NCBI GenBank assembly: GCA_036568605.1
Contig: DATCSE010000020.1
Location: 1-38,379, forward strand
Length of the DNA stretch: 38,379 nucleotides
Origin: DATCSE01 sp036568605
Lineage (GTDB): Bacteria; Pseudomonadota; Gammaproteobacteria; Burkholderiales; Burkholderiaceae_C
Direction: 5' to 3'
The position numbers and the translations under genes were made by a program. The notes below the pieces were generated by a model. The model searched no databases, was not told the origin of the DNA, and saw only the letters and a list, made by a program, of their open reading frames with translations. Shown here in pieces: positions 34,868 through 38,379 of the stretch; the stretch's first letter is position 1, and every line of letters starts with the position of its first letter.

Positions 34868-35425
34868 CTATCGATCATGGGTGTTGCGAAGCAGTTTTCC
34901 ATCGGCGGGAGTCTGTCGCGACCCCATCGCCACATGTCGATCCATCGTCGCAGCCCGAAGGACCGAGGCGGCATCCTCGAGGAGCACGTCGACGGGCGCG
35001 TGGTCCGCGAGCCAGGCGTTGGGGCTCGTGAACCACATCGCGACCTCCCAATCGGTGAACGCCGGACGAAGCTCCTCCAATACCGGTGCCAGCTGCGAAC
35101 GAGGCGTCGCTGTCGACAGATCGAACTGGAACATCGGAATCAGGGTCTGGCCCGGCATCGGGACTGTGACGATATCGCGCGACACGATCCAACGAGCGAG
35201 CAGCGAAAGCGGCTGGCTGTGGTGGCGGCGCAGCAGCCGCGCCAGGTCGTCGCCATGGACCAGTCCGCCGCTGCGCTGATATGCATGGGTCATCGCGGCG
35301 ATCTGCCGATCCTTCAGGGCTCTCCTCAAATTGGCTTCTGCGGTGACCGACGCATGGCCGCCATCTTGGACCGGTACGGTCGCGGGTCGCGTTCGCTGGA
35401 CGTTCCCGAAGGTCAAAGATGGCAT
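34868..35425 (-). CDS. MbcA/ParS-type (DUF2384-like) C-terminal domain protein
   Basis: This is a 185-residue soluble protein. The C-terminal part, WEVAMWFTSPNAWLADHAP then VDVLLEDAASVLRAA, has the pattern of the Xre/MbcA/ParS toxin-binding domain. The middle (LLRRHHSQPLSLLARWIVSR, LIPMFQFDL) resembles hypothetical proteins common in Burkholderiales. No RES-domain toxin gene is adjacent, so an antitoxin role is doubtful. ATG 35425 is preferred because AAGGGAG lies 6 bp upstream; ATG 35431 abuts that site. It lies between a hybrid kinase and a PagL-like gene on the same strand, 12 bp after the latter. Confidence 0.75.
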   Translation of the reverse strand: MPSLTFGNVQRTRPATVPVQDGGHASVTAEANLRRALKDRQIAAMTHAYQRSGGLVHGDDLARLLRRHHSQPLSLLARWIVSRDIVTVPMPGQTLIPMFQFDLSTATPRSQLAPVLEELRPAFTDWEVAMWFTSPNAWLADHAPVDVLLEDAASVLRAATMDRHVAMGSRQTPADGKLLRNTHDR

Positions 35426-35437
35426 GTGCATCTCCCT

Positions 35438-36028
35438 TCAAAACCAGATGGCGTACCGCAGCTGGATGAAATTGATGCCGGGATTCGGATGCTTGATCCC
35501 CGCATTCGAAAAGTGCTGCAGCCTCACCGACAGTTCCTGCCGCGACGCTGTCCCGAACAAGCGCCCGAGTGCCACGTGGTCCCCGAAATTGAAGGCCGTG
35601 CTGAATTGGCGGTCGCCGTCACGGAACACTGGCGCCAGGACGTTGACGCCGATGCCCAGTTCCGCGAACCACGGGGAGTCTCCGCCTTCTCCCCGGTAGC
35701 GAAGGGCGGGCGTCAGGCCCAGTTGGGTGACCCACACCGTGCGAATCTCGTTGCGGTCGCGGGTCCACCAGCGTCCGAAGGAGCCTTCCACGTGGATGGA
35801 TACGGCTCCTTCACCGAGCGTGGTTTGCCAAGGGAGTTTCCATAGCGCGCCCGCCGCGATCGTCTGCGTCCGTGTGCCGCCGCCGAGCTGTAAGAACGCG
35901 CCATCGGGGGAGAGCGAGCTTCCGGAGTTGGCTTGGGTCGATGCGCTGGACGTGCAGATGGCAATGGCCACGAAGGCGCAGCGAAGAACAGGTGACTCGG
36001 CAAGCGGTGACATGGTCGCCGTGGTCAT
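35438..36028 (-). CDS. pagL: Lipid A 3-O-deacylase (PagL-like) outer-membrane protein
   Basis: This 196-residue protein has a signal peptide and an eight-strand beta-barrel pattern that ends in aromatic IWF. The PagL signature is near the C-terminus: QHFSNAGIKHPNPG with catalytic H172 and S174. PagL removes the 3-O acyl chain of lipid A in the outer membrane. The third catalytic residue of Pseudomonas PagL is a Glu 14 residues after the His; here that position is Asn (N186), so activity is uncertain. ATG 36028 has AAGGAG 8 bp upstream. It is divergent from the second NarL-type regulator, a likely controller. Confidence 0.86.
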   Translation of the reverse strand: MTTATMSPLAESPVLRCAFVAIAICTSSASTQANSGSSLSPDGAFLQLGGGTRTQTIAAGALWKLPWQTTLGEGAVSIHVEGSFGRWWTRDRNEIRTVWVTQLGLTPALRYRGEGGDSPWFAELGIGVNVLAPVFRDGDRQFSTAFNFGDHVALGRLFGTASRQELSVRLQHFSNAGIKHPNPGINFIQLRYAIWF

Positions 36029-36233
36029 GAAGCTTGCTCCTTGAATGGACCGCGAATTCCAGTTTGACGGACTGACCTGCATCGCGCATCGCATTTGCAG
36101 CAGGGTCGCGTTCCTATCTTTCGGAGGGTTGCCTCGGGTGCGCAACAATGCATCGATGCGCGGTGCCGTGTGAGGAAACGAGTGCAAAGCGGGAGGGCCA
36201 GCGCGCCGCTACAGCGGCGCCGGAGACACGCCA
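36029..36233. promoter_or_regulatory. Divergent control region of pagL-like and NarL-type genes
   Basis: This 205-bp region contains CCTATCTT (36113-36120) preceded by GTCGCGTT, matching the element found 58-66 bp upstream of the paralogous regulator at 31887. GGAG (36222-36225) serves the plus-strand ATG. It may be a shared promoter element or a remnant of duplication. Confidence 0.4.
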
Positions 36234-36866
36234 ATGGCAAACGAGGAGCAAATCAGGCTGCTGGTCGTTGATGACCATCCCGTCGTTCGCACAGGTCTCG
36301 TTGAGATCCTGCGCTCCGACGGCGGGCTTCATGTCGCCGCTCAGGCGGGAAGTGGCCAAGAGGCCATCGATCGGTTCTCGGCGATTCGGCCTGACGTGGT
36401 CCTCATGGATCTGAGAATGCCGGACATGGGCGGCGTGGAAGCAATCGAGCGCATTCGACAACTCGACCCCGAAGCCCGCATCATCATCGTGACCGCGGTC
36501 GACGGCGAGGATGACATCTACCGCGGTTTGAGAGCCGGCGCCAACAGCTACATCTTGAAGGATGCACCCCCGACAGAGGTCATCGAGGCGGTGCGCATGA
36601 CCATGCAGGGGCACCGGTACCTTGCTCAGTCGGTTGCCGCGAAACTCGCGGACCATCTCGATTCGAATCAGCTGTCCGAGCGCGAGACCGAGATCCTTCA
36701 GTGGATCGCCACCGGCCTGAGCAACAAGGGGATCGCGCGCAAGGCAGGCATCACCGAGGGCACCGTGAAGTTCCACGTGAACAACATCCTGTCCAAGCTG
36801 AAGTGCGCCTCCAGAACGGAAGCGGTCGCCCTGGCGATCAAGCGAGGCTTGATTCGCCTGACCTGA
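36234..36866 (+). CDS. NarL/FixJ-family response regulator (paralog 2)
   Basis: This 210-residue protein has an intact receiver (VVDDHP, D59 in VVLMDLRMPDMGG, Lys in YILKDAP) and a LuxR-type HTH (LSERETEILQWIATGLSNKG, GTVKFHVNNILSKL). It differs from the paralog at 31887-32540 mostly by conservative changes, and the HTH recognition region is nearly the same. The two may therefore bind the same sites. ATG 36234 has GGAG 8 bp upstream. Downstream lies a 363-bp gap and then the chloroperoxidase-like gene. No kinase gene is coupled to it. Confidence 0.94.
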   Translation: MANEEQIRLLVVDDHPVVRTGLVEILRSDGGLHVAAQAGSGQEAIDRFSAIRPDVVLMDLRMPDMGGVEAIERIRQLDPEARIIIVTAVDGEDDIYRGLRAGANSYILKDAPPTEVIEAVRMTMQGHRYLAQSVAAKLADHLDSNQLSERETEILQWIATGLSNKGIARKAGITEGTVKFHVNNILSKLKCASRTEAVALAIKRGLIRLT

Positions 36867-37229
36867 GTTCCGCTTGGCCGGTGGCGCTCATGCGCCCGCA
36901 GCGGCGGTTCCTTCCATGGATATACGCGGCGAGCGCGGCAAGCGCCGCGGGCTCGAACCCGTGATCGACGATCGCGTCCACGGAGCAGTCGACTGTGCCG
37001 GGACACTGCCCGCACGCGCCATCGGGCCGCCCCACCTCCCCTTTGGCGGGCGACGTCCGTGCATCGCGCCAGCACAGTAGCGGCACGACGACGATTGACC
37101 TATCCAACGACATGTTGCGAGCTGCCATGAAGGCATGCGGCTGCCGGGCCTTGCGTAAGAGGCGCGGTGAGCTGGTTCTCGCGAGACTGCTTCTGCCGCC
37201 GACAAGGCCGCTGAACAAGGAGCCCGCAC
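36867..37229. other. Intergenic region upstream of the chloroperoxidase-like gene
   Basis: This 363-bp stretch contains no convincing gene. Open frames on both strands have no recognisable domain or ribosome-binding site. It contains the 10-bp palindrome CAGTCGACTG (36986-36995). AAGGAG (37216-37221) is the ribosome-binding site for the next gene. Confidence 0.45.
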
Positions 37230-38231
37230 ATGCCGGAGATCGAAGACGAACCCATCCTCCCCTCCATCACACGCCGGCACGTCGTCGTCGGCGGTTCGGT
37301 TGCGGCTGCAACGGCAGCCTTTGCCCTGTCCGCCCCTGCGTCCGCCGCGGCAAAGGAGCGCGGAAACAACACTCAACTACCACCTCAAGGAGCCCATGGC
37401 ATGAGCACGATCACCACCAAGGACGGCACACGGATCTTCTATCACGACTGGGGCAAGGGCCAACCCATCGTCTTTTCGCACGGCTGGCCGCTGACCGCCG
37501 ACGACTGGAGCGCGCAGTTGCTGTACTTCGTGCAGCAGGGTTATCGCGTGATTGCGCATGATCGGCGCGGCCACGGTCGATCGGACCAGACCGTCGCCGG
37601 CAACGACATGGACACGTACGCCGACGACCTGGCAGCGCTCACCGAAGCCCTGAACCTGCGTCATGCCATCCACGTGGGACATTCGACCGGCGGTGGCGAG
37701 GTGGCGCGCTACATCGGTCGCCACGGCTCCAAGCGGGTGGCTGCGGCGGTGCTCATCGGTGCCGTTCCGCCCATCATGCTGAAGACGCCGGCGAACCCCG
37801 GCGGTCTGCCGATGGAGGTCTTCGACAACATCCGCGCCGGCGTGGCCGGCAACCGGGCCGAGTTCTATCGCGAGCTCACCGTGCCCTTCTACGGCTACAA
37901 CAGGCCGAACGCGAAGGTCTCCGAGGGCATCCGTCAGTTCTGGTGGACGCAGGGCATGATGGGCTCCATCAAGGCCCAGTACGACTGCGTCAAGGCCTTC
38001 TCGGAAACGGACTTCACCGAAGACCTGAAGAAGATGGACGTGCCGACGCTCATCATGCACGGTGACGACGACCAGATCGTGCCGATCGCGGATTCGGCGA
38101 TGCTGGCGGCCAAGCTCGTCAAGAACGCGAAGCTGAAGGTCTATCCGGGGCTTCCGCATGGCATGTGCACGACGCATGCGGATGTCATCAATCCGGACCT
38201 TCTGACCTTCTTCAAGTCGGTCTCTGCGTAA
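37230..38231 (+). CDS. Non-heme chloroperoxidase-like alpha/beta hydrolase with Tat-like leader
   Basis: This 333-residue protein has residues 58-333 matching the cofactor-free chloroperoxidase/esterase family (TKDGTRIFYHDWGKGQ, FSHGWPLTADDW, AHDRRGHGRSDQ). The triad is Ser152 (GHSTGGG), Asp (MHGDDDQIVP) and His (LPHGM). The first ~57 residues are an extension with a twin-arginine-like leader (TRRHVVVGGSVAAATAAF, then APASA), so the long form may be exported by Tat. A second ribosome-binding site (AAGGAG, 37387-37392) precedes ATG 37401, the usual start of the family, so a cytosolic form of 276 residues is also possible. The last 20 bp overlap a convergent kinase gene. Confidence 0.9.
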   Translation: MPEIEDEPILPSITRRHVVVGGSVAAATAAFALSAPASAAAKERGNNTQLPPQGAHGMSTITTKDGTRIFYHDWGKGQPIVFSHGWPLTADDWSAQLLYFVQQGYRVIAHDRRGHGRSDQTVAGNDMDTYADDLAALTEALNLRHAIHVGHSTGGGEVARYIGRHGSKRVAAAVLIGAVPPIMLKTPANPGGLPMEVFDNIRAGVAGNRAEFYRELTVPFYGYNRPNAKVSEGIRQFWWTQGMMGSIKAQYDCVKAFSETDFTEDLKKMDVPTLIMHGDDDQIVPIADSAMLAAKLVKNAKLKVYPGLPHGMCTTHADVINPDLLTFFKSVSA

Positions 38232-38379
38232 CGCATGAGGAAGGAGCGGCGGCCTCGGCCCTCCGCTCCTTTGAATCGGCGCCGGCCGCGGCGTTCTCGG
38301 TGCCGGGTGATTCGGCCGTGGCCGGGCGCACCCAGCGTGCCAGCGTAGCAAACAGCTCGTCGATCTTGATGGGCTTGGC
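38212..38379 (-). CDS. C-terminus of a receiver-containing protein, probably a hybrid histidine kinase (partial)
   Basis: Reading the minus strand from the right edge gives 55 residues that start AKPIKIDELFATLARWVRP and end with a TGA at 38212-38214. The K-P-I plus following amphipathic helix is the typical end of a receiver domain, with the conserved Lys at residue 2 of the visible part. About 35 residues of low-complexity tail follow. The body of the protein lies outside the window. Its 3' end overlaps the chloroperoxidase-like gene by 20 bp tail to tail. Confidence 0.75.
   Translation of the reverse strand, partial: AKPIKIDELFATLARWVRPATAESPGTENAAAGADSKERRAEAAAPSSCVTQRPT
38241..38271. terminator. 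Hairpin after the chloroperoxidase-like gene
   Basis: AAGGAGCGG (38241-38249) and CCGCTCCTT (38263-38271) form a perfect 9-bp stem with a 13-nt loop, 9 bp after the stop codon. The T-run is only short. It lies inside the coding tail of the convergent partial gene, so it may act on the plus strand only. Confidence 0.45.

Noticed and set aside
36838..37218. Minus-strand open frame with a CGQCPGTVDC segment in the gap before the chloroperoxidase-like gene
   Set aside because: It has no ribosome-binding site, overlaps the regulator's end, and shows no recognisable domain; the Cys cluster alone is not enough.

Overview
The window is a GC-rich, densely packed chromosomal segment, most probably from a betaproteobacterium of the order Burkholderiales. 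That inference rests on base composition, the sugar-acid dehydratase pathway, the XapX, DoxX and SLAC1 genes and many two-component proteins. No rRNA, tRNA, CRISPR array, intact transposase or phage gene was seen. It holds 31 protein genes or gene parts, two of them cut by the window edges, plus one gene remnant.

Left part (1-9 kb): a non-phosphorylative sugar-acid catabolic locus. A short-chain dehydrogenase (cut by the left edge) diverges from a [2Fe-2S] L-arabinonate-type dehydratase, an SMP-30 lactonase and an aldose 1-epimerase, which read together. Converging on them is a two-gene unit of a lipoprotein (Ig-like plus DUF3500) and a HupE/UreJ-type membrane protein. Then come a secreted SnoaL-like protein and a membrane diguanylate cyclase with an intact inhibitory site.

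Middle (9-17.9 kb): a ketopantoate-reductase-like enzyme and a flavin-reductase-like protein lie together. Next is a TIR-domain protein placed tail to tail with a giant membrane-anchored patatin-like lipase (about 13 predicted membrane spans before the catalytic domain). This pair is the best candidate for an undescribed defence or stress system. A secreted GH10 xylanase and another secreted SnoaL-like protein follow.

Right part (17.9-38.4 kb): a signalling island. It has a SAM-cyclase-AAA-TPR protein followed in frame by a response-regulator remnant, two paralogous hybrid histidine kinases (one has lost its sensor domains), an orphan sugar-binding protein directly upstream of a kinase, a receiver with Asn in place of the phosphoacceptor Asp, a NarX-type kinase facing an OmpR-type regulator, and two paralogous NarL-type regulators. 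The C-terminus of a third hybrid kinase is visible at the right edge. Among these are a five-gene minus-strand operon (YcaC-like hydrolase, periplasmic epoxide-hydrolase-like enzyme, XapX protein, YtcJ-like amidohydrolase, DoxX protein), an SLAC1/TehA-type channel, a MbcA/ParS-like protein, a PagL-like lipid A deacylase and a chloroperoxidase-like hydrolase with a Tat-like leader. The kinases and regulators are arranged so that they probably cross-talk and control the adjacent small-molecule and envelope-stress enzymes; this is inference from layout.

By eye, third codon positions are almost all G/C up to about 15.4 kb and visibly more relaxed afterwards, which suggests the right part is an accessory region.
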